Assembly (NCBI GenBank): GCA_963709505.1
Contig: CAVPXC010000011.1
Coordinates: forward strand, 124,001 to 188,000
Source of the DNA: CAVPXC01 sp963709505
GTDB lineage: Bacteria > Chloroflexota > Anaerolineae > JAAEKA01
Direction: 5' to 3'
Length of the DNA: 64,000 bases
Shown here: positions 9,368 to 17,532 of the stretch, one piece after another
How the letters are laid out: each line of letters starts with the position of its first letter
How positions within the stretch are numbered: the stretch's first letter is position 1
The notes under the pieces: generated by a model
Databases searched by the model: none
Told to the model about the DNA's origin: nothing
What the model saw: the letters and a program-made list of their open reading frames with translations, nothing else
Program-made: the position numbers and the translations under genes

Positions 9368-10203
9368 CCACTTCCGCAACTCGAAGGAGGCGGCCGATCA
9401 ACTGGGGCACGGTCGGCTCGTATGCGATCATGGTGCTGCTGGCAATAATCTACCTGGGGCCTCTGCTCATGCTGCTCAACACGTCGCTCAAGACGATGCC
9501 TTCGTTTTCGCGCGACGCGACTGCGCTTGCCACCGAGCTCAACTTCAAGAATTTCGCAGAAGCGTGGGAGAAGGCTAATTTTCCCAGGTACCTCCTCAAT
9601 TCGATCATATACACCACAGCGTCAACCATTATTTTTGTCGTGACAGGCATCTTTGTCGCCTTTCCCATCGCGCGCGGTTATGTGAAAGGCGCAGGTGCGC
9701 TGTTAACCTTGTATATCATTGCGTTGTTTCTGCCGCCTGCGCTGATTCCCCAGTTTCAGCTCATTCTAAACCTTGGACTCTACAACACGCCCCAGGGCTT
9801 CATCCTGCTTTTCGTTGTGAATGCAGTGGGAATCGCGATTCTGGTGACCTCTGTCAAGTCCATTCCCAGGGAATTGGACGAAGCGGCAGCCATGGATGGT
9901 TGCGGGTATGTTCGATTCGTGTGGTCAATCATCTTGCCGTTGATTAGGCCGGCGGTTGCTACCGTCGTTGTTCTTCACGCCATTGGCGTGTGGAACGAAA
10001 TCATCACGCCGACCATCTACCTGACCAATGAGAAGTACTATCCGATCACACGGGGTCTCATTGTCTTCCAGGGTGTCTATGGCAGCCAGTGGCCAACGCT
10101 CGCGGCGGCGGTGTTAATGCTGACTATCCCAATGCTGATCCTTTTCCTTTTCCTACAACGTTACATCATCTCGGGCATGACGGCTGGAGCCGTCAAAGGC
10201 TAG
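9364..10203 (+). CDS. Sugar ABC transporter permease, MalG/UgpE type
   Basis: 279 residues with six predicted membrane helices and an EAA loop (LDEAAAMDGCGYVRFVWSIILPLI). The C-terminus SGMTAGAVKG is characteristic of MalG-type partners. It is coupled to the preceding permease by an ATGA overlap. With 6995-8368 it makes the importer of the glucan locus; the ATPase is missing from the cluster. Confidence 0.88.
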   Translation: MTTSATRRRRPINWGTVGSYAIMVLLAIIYLGPLLMLLNTSLKTMPSFSRDATALATELNFKNFAEAWEKANFPRYLLNSIIYTTASTIIFVVTGIFVAFPIARGYVKGAGALLTLYIIALFLPPALIPQFQLILNLGLYNTPQGFILLFVVNAVGIAILVTSVKSIPRELDEAAAMDGCGYVRFVWSIILPLIRPAVATVVVLHAIGVWNEIITPTIYLTNEKYYPITRGLIVFQGVYGSQWPTLAAAVLMLTIPMLILFLFLQRYIISGMTAGAVKG

Positions 10204-10231
10204 GTAGCCAGTGGGCTAACTCAATTCGGGG

Positions 10232-10267
10232 ATGCTATCTGCTGCCTTTCGGCGCAGCAGATAGCAT
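10232..10267 (+). terminator. Perfect stem-loop after the transporter genes
   Basis: ATGCTATCTGCTGC (10232-10245) pairs perfectly with GCAGCAGATAGCAT (10254-10267) around an 8-base loop, 29 bases after the permease stop. Only ATT follows, so termination would be weak; it may attenuate or separate transporter from enzyme genes. Confidence 0.5.
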
Positions 10268-10311
10268 ATTGGAATATGGCCGCGAAGCCCGATCTGCGTT
10301 CGAAAGGGAAC

Positions 10312-11517
10312 ATGTCATCATTGGTCAGAATCACAGATGTCAAGACGATCCTGACTCAGCCCAGCCAATCGCGCCTGGTGATCGTTAAGATCATCACGTC
10401 AGAGCCTGGCTTGTACGGACTGGGGTGCGCCACTTTTACTCAACGCATTCATGCCGTTCACGCCGCAATCGAGAAACATCTCAAGCCATTCCTGCTTGGA
10501 CGCGATGTCGATCGCATTGAGGAAATCTGGCAAATGGCGATGGTGCACGGCTATTGGCGAAATGGCCCGGTCCTCAACAACGCTGTCTCCGGTATCGACC
10601 AGGCGTTGTGGGACATCAAGGGCAAACGAGCCGGTATGCCCGTGTACCAACTCCTGGGTGGTAAGACCCGCGAAGCTGCTGCCGCATACGTCCATGCCGA
10701 AGGCCGTGATCCTGCTGAGGTTACAGCAAACGCTCGAGAGCTTATCGATCTAGGCTACCGCTATGTGCGGATACAGATGGGCGGCTATGGCGGCACAGGC
10801 ATGGATCAGGCGCAGCCGGAGCACCCACCACCAGGAAACTACTACGATCCGCGAGCCTACAGCCGAAACATGCTCAACATGATCGAGTATGTCCGCAATG
10901 AGCTCGGCGAAAAGATCGAGCTGCTGCACGACATTCACGAGCGTCTCCATCCCATCGATGCAGTGCAATTCGCCAAGGATGTTGAGCCGTTCAGGCTCTT
11001 CTTCCTTGAAGATGCCTTGGCTCCGGAAGATATCGATTGGTTCCAGACAATTCGGCAACAGTGTGCAACGCCCTTGGCCATGGGCGAGCTGTTTAACAAT
11101 CCTCACGAATGGCAACGCCTGATCACAGGACGCCTGATTGACTTCGTGCGCATGCACATCAGTCAAATAGGCGGGATTACGCCGGCCCGCAATGTGGCCA
11201 TCTTGGCAAATATGTATGGCATTCGTACTGCCTGGCACGGTCCGAGCGATACATCGCCGGTGGGCCATGCGGCTAACCTGCACCTCGACCTCTGGGCGCC
11301 CAATTTCGGCGTTCAAGAATGGTATCGTCCATCGGAGTTAGATTACGAGATGTTTCCCGGCTTGCCCCAAATACGCAACGGCTACCTGTATGCCAACGAA
11401 AAACCGGGTTTGGGCATCGATATCGACGAGGAACTGGCGGAGAAGTTTCCATGCAAGGATATCGTCGAGCAATGGACGCAGGCCCGACTTCCCGATGGTA
11501 CTCCGGTGCGCCCCTAG
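10312..11517 (+). CDS. Enolase-superfamily sugar-acid dehydratase, D-mannonate dehydratase/RspA-like
   Basis: 401 residues from the ATG at 10312 (AAAGGG just upstream); an in-frame ATG 36 bases earlier lacks a ribosome site. It belongs to the mandelate racemase/muconate lactonising group. Its segments match the ManD/RspA subfamily: GIDQALWDIKGKRAGMPVYQ, the catalytic-loop HDIHERL, the metal-ligand region FFLEDAL, MGELFNNPHEW, and AWHGPSD with a catalytic His. Known members dehydrate D-mannonate or D-gluconate to 2-keto-3-deoxy acids; others are catalytically weak. Together with the following SDR, it would route an oxidised hexose into central metabolism. Confidence 0.8.
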   Translation: MSSLVRITDVKTILTQPSQSRLVIVKIITSEPGLYGLGCATFTQRIHAVHAAIEKHLKPFLLGRDVDRIEEIWQMAMVHGYWRNGPVLNNAVSGIDQALWDIKGKRAGMPVYQLLGGKTREAAAAYVHAEGRDPAEVTANARELIDLGYRYVRIQMGGYGGTGMDQAQPEHPPPGNYYDPRAYSRNMLNMIEYVRNELGEKIELLHDIHERLHPIDAVQFAKDVEPFRLFFLEDALAPEDIDWFQTIRQQCATPLAMGELFNNPHEWQRLITGRLIDFVRMHISQIGGITPARNVAILANMYGIRTAWHGPSDTSPVGHAANLHLDLWAPNFGVQEWYRPSELDYEMFPGLPQIRNGYLYANEKPGLGIDIDEELAEKFPCKDIVEQWTQARLPDGTPVRP

Positions 11518-11519
11518 AA

Positions 11520-12347
11520 ATGAGCGTCTATTTGGACTCTGCGATTGAAGAACAGTATCAGTCATTGATCCCGCGCTATCCCGAGTTGCAAGGACAGGTA
11601 GCCGTTGTTACCGGAGGAGCGAAGGGAATTGGCCAGGGGATTGTCCTGCGATTGGCGCGCGAAGGCATGCGTGTTGTCATCGGTGACATCGACGAGGAAG
11701 CATTGGCGGCGACCGCTTCCGCGGTGCGAAGCCTCGGCGCAACGGTCCTGGCTTTCCATGGCGATATGAGCCAATCCGACGATATTCGACGGCTATTTGC
11801 CCAAGCAGCCGATGCGTTCGGTAGCACTCATTTGCTGGTTAACAATGCTGCCGATCTCTCACGAAGACGGCTGCTCGATCCGCACGAAGACCTGTTAGAC
11901 CACCAACTGGCAACCAACGTTCGTGGACCGTATCTTTGCTCCTATCACGCTGCGAAAACCATGAGCTCGGGCGGTGGCGGTAACATCGTTCATATCTCAT
12001 CTGTTGGCGCGTTGCGCGCTCATTGGAAAGGGCTTCCATACGATGTTACCAAGGGAGCGATCGACGCGATGACGCGGGCTATGGCGATTGATCTGGCTGA
12101 GTACAATATTCGGGTCAATGCGATCGGACCTGGCGCAGTGAGCAAGTGGAACACGCCTTCCACTGAGGTTCGCGTAAAAGAAGGCATGGCTGGCCGTATC
12201 CCGCTACAGCGCCTTGCACTGATATCCGAAATCAGCTCCTTGGTGGCTTTCCTTGCTTCACCGGAGGCCAGCTACATCACCGGCCAGGTGATCTACGTTG
12301 ATGGCGGCATAACTGCGCAACTGAGTCCACCCGGACAGCTGTTGTGA
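11520..12347 (+). CDS. Short-chain dehydrogenase/reductase (probable sugar or sugar-acid dehydrogenase)
   Basis: 275 residues if started at the ATG at 11520, two bases after the upstream stop; the longer open frame upstream overlaps the dehydratase and is rejected. The classical SDR features are present in order: cofactor motif TGGAKGIG, acidic residue after beta-2 (IGDIDE, suggesting NAD preference), NNAA, HISSVG with the catalytic Ser, YDVTK with catalytic Tyr and Lys, and the C-terminal YITGQVIYVDGG. Substrate is not determinable. Pairing with a mannonate-dehydratase-like enzyme suggests oxidation of an aldonate or mannonate/fructuronate interconversion. Confidence 0.85.
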   Translation: MSVYLDSAIEEQYQSLIPRYPELQGQVAVVTGGAKGIGQGIVLRLAREGMRVVIGDIDEEALAATASAVRSLGATVLAFHGDMSQSDDIRRLFAQAADAFGSTHLLVNNAADLSRRRLLDPHEDLLDHQLATNVRGPYLCSYHAAKTMSSGGGGNIVHISSVGALRAHWKGLPYDVTKGAIDAMTRAMAIDLAEYNIRVNAIGPGAVSKWNTPSTEVRVKEGMAGRIPLQRLALISEISSLVAFLASPEASYITGQVIYVDGGITAQLSPPGQLL

Positions 12348-12406
12348 AGATTGCCCACGGGACGAAGGACGCCTACTTCCGAAAGGTCCGCGAAGTTGGG
12401 TCAAAG

Positions 12407-13258
12407 ATGAAAGCTCGCTTTAGCTCTCTATTGTTGGTTATTGCCATCTTGGCTGCGGGTTGCCAATCAGCGCAACCGGCGAAGCCATCAACTTTAGCGA
12501 TTCCCACCCCGATCCCGACTCCCGTTGCCGCCAAGGAGGGTTGGGAGTTGGTCTGGAACGACGAGTTCGACGGCGAGACGATCAACCGGTCCGATTGGAC
12601 CTTCGATCTCGGCGGTGGCGGCTGGGGCAACGGCGAGGCCCAGGTTTACACCGACTTGCCCAAGAACGCCCGGCTGGAAGAAGGCCTGCTGGTGATCGAA
12701 GGAAGAAAAGAACCCAACGATAAGGGCGGCTTCCAGTTCACGTCAGCGCGACTAAAGACCCAAGGCCTGAAAACCTTCCAGTATGGGCGCGTCGAGGCGC
12801 GACTCAAGGTGCCTGCCGGCGCCGGCACGTGGCCAGCCTTCTGGATGCTTGGCTCCAACATCGACCAAGTTAGCTGGCCTGATTGCGGTGAGATCGACAT
12901 CATGGAATACGTGGGCCGGGAACCCAATTTTATCATGGGAACCCTGCACGGTCCCGGCTATTCCGGCGCCCTTGGGCTGACCAGTCGCAGCTTGCAAGAC
13001 TTCGACATCGCTGATGACTTCCACACCTATGCCATCGAGTGGGACGAGAACAAGATCAGCTGGTTCTTTGACGATGCCGAATACCACACCTTGACACGAG
13101 ATGATGTAGGCAGTGACCGCTGGGTGTTTGACCAGCCCTTCTTCCTGATCCTCAACCTTGCCCTTGGAGGCACGCTGGGCGGCTTTATCAGCGCGGATAC
13201 CGTCTTCCCGGCCAATGTCTACGTCGATTACGTGCGCGTCTACCAAGAAGTCCCCTAG
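12407..13258 (+). CDS. GH16 endo-beta-glucanase lipoprotein (laminarinase-like)
   Basis: 283 residues from the ATG at 12407, chosen because it begins a lipoprotein signal peptide with the lipobox LAAGC. A GTG at 12344 overlapping the SDR is possible. After a short linker the GH16 fold runs from WELVWNDEFDG (about residue 45) to VDYVRVYQ at the end. The catalytic motif GEIDIMEYVG contains the nucleophile and acid/base glutamates of the ExDxxE group used by laminarinases. It would be anchored outside the membrane, cutting beta-1,3- or mixed-linkage glucan beside the importer. The region just after its stop contains a decayed copy of the same C-terminus. Confidence 0.88.
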   Translation: MKARFSSLLLVIAILAAGCQSAQPAKPSTLAIPTPIPTPVAAKEGWELVWNDEFDGETINRSDWTFDLGGGGWGNGEAQVYTDLPKNARLEEGLLVIEGRKEPNDKGGFQFTSARLKTQGLKTFQYGRVEARLKVPAGAGTWPAFWMLGSNIDQVSWPDCGEIDIMEYVGREPNFIMGTLHGPGYSGALGLTSRSLQDFDIADDFHTYAIEWDENKISWFFDDAEYHTLTRDDVGSDRWVFDQPFFLILNLALGGTLGGFISADTVFPANVYVDYVRVYQEVP

Positions 13259-13345
13259 GCCAGCTGGTAGGCCGGATCGGCCTGGATACCGCCTTTCCCG
13301 CGTAGTTGCAGGTGGACTATGTGCGGGTTTTCAGGCGACTAGTTC
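13255..13345 (+). pseudogene. Remnant of a second GH16 gene (C-terminal end only)
   Basis: In the frame beginning at the last bases of the GH16 gene, the translation reads GQLVGRIGLDTAFPA, one stop codon, then LQVDYVRVF. This matches the last strand of GH16 enzymes, for example ISADTVFPANVYVDYVRVYQ in the intact neighbour. No start, catalytic region or ribosome site belongs to it. The simplest reading is a tandem GH16 duplicate mostly removed by recombination, leaving its tail. Confidence 0.6.
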
Positions 13346-13483
13346 GGAAATGACCACACCCGGGTAGTTGGCGAGACCGCTACCATGGGTTTGGATGACA
13401 ATTTCACCGCCGCGACAGCTCGCAGACTTGTCGCAAACATTCTATCGCTCGAGTTCGCTTTTTGGTTTGGAGGTTTGTTCAAC

Positions 13484-16400
13484 ATGGTCCGTAAATTCAT
13501 CCTTGTGCTCTCACTTTCCCTGCTGATCGCTAGCATCGTGTCGCCGTTCGCGATGCTTCCCTCATTCGCCGCCCCGGCGACAACCGCGGCCCTGCCGCTC
13601 GTGGACGACTTCGAGTCCGGGCTGCCGGCCGGGACAGACCCTAACGGCGTCGCGATCGGGTTCAACACGTTCGAGGACCCGAACCCACCCACCACCGTGG
13701 CGATTGTGACTACCACGACGCCACCGGCGCCAGCGCCGGGCGCCGGCGCCCACGTCCTGAAGATGGACCTGAATGTCGTCTCGTACGCCGGCTTCACCCA
13801 CAGCTTCGAGAATGCCGCAGTCAACGCGTGGGTTCCGCAGGACTGGAGCGCCTACGCAGGCATCTCCTTCTGGCTCTACGGCAACAACAGCGGGACCACC
13901 TTATTCGTCGACGTGCTCGACAACCGCAACCCCGGCTCAACCAGAGACGATGCCGAGCGCTGGTCGATCAGCTTGCCGGACAACTTCAGCGGGTGGCGGC
14001 AGATCCAGATCCCCTTCGCGAGCATGTCTCGTAAGGAGGTTGGCAACGGCGCGCCTAACGACGGCTTCGGACTGACCGAGGTGCACGGGTGGGCTCTGGG
14101 CTCGATCACCACGCCGGCCCCGCAGACGTACTACGTCGACGATGCCTCGCTCTACGGCGTCGCGGCGCCCAGGCCGCTCACAGTCGGCTTTAGCACGCTC
14201 ACCTACGCGGTCACCGAGGGCGGCACGGCGACCGTCACGGCCAAGCTCAGCAAGTCGTCGAGCGGCCCGGTGACGGTGCTATACCAGACCACGCTCGGCT
14301 CCGCGATCCCCAACCGCGACTACAACGCGCCGATCGGGGGCACACTGATCTTCCCGCCGAACGTCACCCAGCAATCGTTCCCGGTGGTGACAATCGACGA
14401 CAACAAGTACCAGGGCGAGCGCGCGGTGCTTGTCGAGCTGTCCAACCCGACCGGCGGTGCGGCGCTGGGCCTCCCGCCGATCGCGCGGGTGAACATCCGG
14501 GACAACGAGATCTACGACCCGGCGCTGCTCGACGACTTCGAGACCTTCCCGTATCTCTGGTGGGTCGACAGCAAGGCGACGCTAAGCAACCCGGAGATCC
14601 CGGCCAGCAGCCCCATGGCGCTGCCCGGCCAGGGCGCCTACGAACACATTCTGCAGGCCGACCAGAGGAACGGCAAGGGCAACTACTCGTTTGGCCGCAC
14701 CTTCCCGATCGACCAGGATTGGAGCGATGCGGATGGGCTAAGCTTCTGGTACTACGGCCAAAACAATGGCAAGAACATCGATGTAAAACTCGCCAACCAG
14801 GCCGGCGTCGGCGTCCCGTCGCAGTGGAAGAAGGTCTGGAGCGACGAGTTCAACGCCAGGTCGGGCGCCGCGCCGAACCCGAGCGTCTGGGGCAACGAGG
14901 TCGGCGACGGCACCGTCAACGGCATCCCCGGCTGGGGCAACGACGAGCTGGAGTACTACACCGCCAGCACGGACAACGCCGCCACCGACGGCCAGGGCAA
15001 CCTGGTGATCACCGCCAAGCGGGCCAACGGATCGCTGCTGTGCTACTACGGTCCGTGCCAGTACACCTCGGCACGGCTGCTGACCAAGAACCGGTTCGAG
15101 ATCGCATACGGCCGGGTCGAGGCGCGCGTCAAGGTTCCGGTCGGAGCCGGGCTGTGGCCGGCGTTCTGGATGCTCGGCACAGATATCGACCAAGTCGGCT
15201 GGCCCACGACCGGCGAGATCGACATCATGGAGTACGTCGGCCGCCTGCCCAACGGGGTGTTCGGCACCCTGCACGGCCCCGGCTACTCAGGCGGTCAGAG
15301 CTACGGTAAGAGCCTCGACCTGGGGAGGCCGGTCGCCGACGACTTCCACACCTTCGCGGTCGAGTGGCAGCCGAACAAGATCACCTGGTTCCTTGACGGC
15401 GCGCCGTACTTCACGGCTACCCCGGACGACCCGTTCCTGCAGGGCAAACAGTGGGTCTTCAACCACCCGTTCTACATGCTGCTGAACGTGGCGGTCGGCG
15501 GCAACTTCGCCGGCCCGGTCGGCCCCGACACGATCTTCCCGCAGAAGACCCTGGTCGACTACGTGCGCCTCTATCAGGCCAAGCCGAGCCCGGCCACCTT
15601 CAGCGCCTCGTTCCGTGACAACTTCGCGGGCTGGCAGAAGGTGATGATCCCGTTCTCGGCCTTCCAGGGACAGGGCGGCTCTTCGCCGGATCTGACGAAG
15701 ATCAGGAGCATCAGCGTCAACGTGCCGGGCGGCACGCGCAACCCTGTGTTGCTCGACCAGGTGCGGCTGGAGGGCATTACACCGCCCTTGACACAGATGG
15801 ACCTGCCGGTGACCTTCGACTCACCCACCGTGGCGTACGGCCTCCTAGGCTTCGGCGGCGCGGAGGACTCGACCATCGTCGTCGATCCCACCGGCGGGAC
15901 CAATAAGGTGGCCAAGGTTGTCAAGTCGGCGACGGCCGAGTTGTGGGCCGGCACGACCCTCACCGCGGACGGCACGTTGGGCTTCGCCAGCAGGATCCCC
16001 TTCACCGCGTCGGCGACGAGAATGACGGTCCGGGTCTATTCGCCCGACGCCGGCATCCAGGTCCGGCTGAAGGTGGAGGATCACACCAACCCCGCCATCT
16101 CGGTCGAGACCGAGGCGACGACCACGGTGGCCAACGCCTGGGAGACGCTGACCTTCGACTTCGCCAACCAGGCGCCGGGCACTGCTGCGCTGAACCTGGC
16201 GAATACCTACGACAAGGCGTCGATCTTCTTCAACTTCGGCGTGACCGGGGCCGTAGCGGGCGCAAAGACCTACTACTTCGACGACGTGGCCTTCGGCGGC
16301 GGCACGCCGCCCCCGCCGGCCACCTGGAGCCCCATCACCTTCAACTCGAGCGCGGTCACCTACACCCTGACGGGCTTTGGCGGCGCGGAGGACTCGACCG

Positions 16401-17347
16401 TCGTGGTGGATCCAACGAATGCCGCCAACAAGGTCGCCAAGGTCGTGAAGTCGGCGACGGCCGAGCTGTGGGCCGGAACTACGGTGTCAACGGGCGCGAA
16501 CTTATCGGTCCCGGCGCTGCCCTTCACGGCCAGCAGCACCACGATGACGGTGCGGGTCTGGTCGCCTGATGCCGGCATCCAAGTCCGGCTGAAGGTGGAG
16601 GATGCGGCGGATCCGACCAAGTCGGTCGAGACCGAGGCCACGGTGACCACGGCCGCCGGCTGGCAGACGCTGACCTTCAACTTCGCCAACCAGGCGCCGG
16701 GCACTGCGGCGCTGAACCTGGCCTACACGTACAACAAGGTCTCGATCTTCTTCAACTTTGGCGTGACCGGGGCCGTAGCGGGCGCAAAGACCTACTACTT
16801 CGACGACGTGGCCTTCGGCGGCGGCACGCCGCCCCCGCCGGCCACCTGGAGCCCCATCACCTTCGACTCGAGCGCGGTCACCTACACCCTGACGGGCTTT
16901 GGCGGCGCGGAGGACTCGACCGTCGTGGTGGATCCAACGAATGCCGCCAACAAGATCGCCAAGGTCGTGAAGTCGGCGACGGCCGAGCTGTGGGCCGGAA
17001 CTACGGTGTCGACGGGCGCGAACTTATCGGTCCCGGCGCTGCCCTTCACGGCCAGCAGCACCACGATGACGGTGCGGGTCTGGTCGCCTGATGCCGGCAT
17101 CCAAGTCCGGCTGAAGGTGGAGGATGCGGCGGATCCGACCAAGTCGGTCGAGACCGAGGCCACGGTGACCACGGCCACCGGCTGGCAGACGCTGACCTTC
17201 AACTTCGCCAACCAGGCGCCGGGCACTGCGGCGCTGAACCTGGCCTACACGTACAACAAGGTCTCGATCTTCTTCAACTTCGGCGTGACCGGGGCCGTAG
17301 CGGGCGCAAAGACCTACTACTTCGACGACGTGGCGTTCGGGCCCTGA
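13484..17347 (+). CDS. Large secreted multidomain GH16 endo-beta-glucanase with Calx-beta and carbohydrate-binding modules
   Basis: 1287 residues from the ATG at 13484 (GGAGG at 13469-13473), which starts a clear signal peptide. Order: a jelly-roll carbohydrate-binding-like domain (about 35-228; VDDFESG, SFWLYGNN, YYVDDASLYG); a Calx-beta domain (about 229-345); the first half of a second such binding domain (about 346-447; LDDFETF, SFWYYGQNNGKNIDV); then the GH16 catalytic domain (about 448-697; GEIDIMEYVG). The second half of the interrupted binding domain follows (about 705-765; DNFAGWQKVMIPFSAF, VLLDQVRLEG). Last come three tandem modules of about 174 residues, each ending YYFDDVAFG. The enzyme is nested inside a binding domain. 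Codon use is more GC-rich than in the flanking genes. It likely acts outside the cell on insoluble beta-1,3-glucan. Confidence 0.88.
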   Translation: MVRKFILVLSLSLLIASIVSPFAMLPSFAAPATTAALPLVDDFESGLPAGTDPNGVAIGFNTFEDPNPPTTVAIVTTTTPPAPAPGAGAHVLKMDLNVVSYAGFTHSFENAAVNAWVPQDWSAYAGISFWLYGNNSGTTLFVDVLDNRNPGSTRDDAERWSISLPDNFSGWRQIQIPFASMSRKEVGNGAPNDGFGLTEVHGWALGSITTPAPQTYYVDDASLYGVAAPRPLTVGFSTLTYAVTEGGTATVTAKLSKSSSGPVTVLYQTTLGSAIPNRDYNAPIGGTLIFPPNVTQQSFPVVTIDDNKYQGERAVLVELSNPTGGAALGLPPIARVNIRDNEIYDPALLDDFETFPYLWWVDSKATLSNPEIPASSPMALPGQGAYEHILQADQRNGKGNYSFGRTFPIDQDWSDADGLSFWYYGQNNGKNIDVKLANQAGVGVPSQWKKVWSDEFNARSGAAPNPSVWGNEVGDGTVNGIPGWGNDELEYYTASTDNAATDGQGNLVITAKRANGSLLCYYGPCQYTSARLLTKNRFEIAYGRVEARVKVPVGAGLWPAFWMLGTDIDQVGWPTTGEIDIMEYVGRLPNGVFGTLHGPGYSGGQSYGKSLDLGRPVADDFHTFAVEWQPNKITWFLDGAPYFTATPDDPFLQGKQWVFNHPFYMLLNVAVGGNFAGPVGPDTIFPQKTLVDYVRLYQAKPSPATFSASFRDNFAGWQKVMIPFSAFQGQGGSSPDLTKIRSISVNVPGGTRNPVLLDQVRLEGITPPLTQMDLPVTFDSPTVAYGLLGFGGAEDSTIVVDPTGGTNKVAKVVKSATAELWAGTTLTADGTLGFASRIPFTASATRMTVRVYSPDAGIQVRLKVEDHTNPAISVETEATTTVANAWETLTFDFANQAPGTAALNLANTYDKASIFFNFGVTGAVAGAKTYYFDDVAFGGGTPPPPATWSPITFNSSAVTYTLTGFGGAEDSTVVVDPTNAANKVAKVVKSATAELWAGTTVSTGANLSVPALPFTASSTTMTVRVWSPDAGIQVRLKVEDAADPTKSVETEATVTTAAGWQTLTFNFANQAPGTAALNLAYTYNKVSIFFNFGVTGAVAGAKTYYFDDVAFGGGTPPPPATWSPITFDSSAVTYTLTGFGGAEDSTVVVDPTNAANKIAKVVKSATAELWAGTTVSTGANLSVPALPFTASSTTMTVRVWSPDAGIQVRLKVEDAADPTKSVETEATVTTATGWQTLTFNFANQAPGTAALNLAYTYNKVSIFFNFGVTGAVAGAKTYYFDDVAFGP
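15790..17347 (+). repeat. Three tandem 522-base coding modules, the last two nearly identical
   Basis: The three C-terminal modules of the GH16 protein repeat with a 522-base period. Copies two (from about 16316) and three (from about 16838) differ at only a few bases, while copy one is clearly diverged. The joins carry the linker GGGTPPPPATWSP. The near-identity means a recent duplication or gene conversion; copy number could vary between strains or be miscounted in assembly. Confidence 0.85.
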
Positions 17348-17365
17348 ACCCCACCCAGACGCCCG

Positions 17366-17479
17366 CAGTAGCGACTTCAGTCGCCCGCTTGGACGGGAAT
17401 GGGGAATGACTGAAGTCGTTACTGCCGGGTATATGAGCCGGGTTTGGGTGGTCTGCGAAGCAGCCGCCCAAGCCCGGCT
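17366..17479. repeat. Two adjacent long hairpins between GH16 and GH30 genes
   Basis: Hairpin one pairs CAGTAGCGACTTCAGTC (17366-17382) with GACTGAAGTCGTTACTG (17408-17424), 17 bp with a single G.T. Hairpin two pairs AGCCGGGTTTGGGTGG (17436-17451) with CCGCCCAAGCCCGGCT (17464-17479). Its two mismatches are both G.T, and CTGC/GCAG extends the stem inside the loop. No T-run follows. It resembles a REP/MITE-type palindromic element, or a structured spacer RNA. Confidence 0.55.
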
Positions 17480-17532
17480 GACAAGAAGGTCATCGGTTTC
17501 TTGGCTGATACCTGCTCAGAGGTCGCTCACAT

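Noticed and set aside
11319..11519. N-terminal extension of the SDR
   Set aside because: The 67 residues overlap the dehydratase gene in another frame and precede an ATG at 11520 that gives a normal SDR N-terminus.
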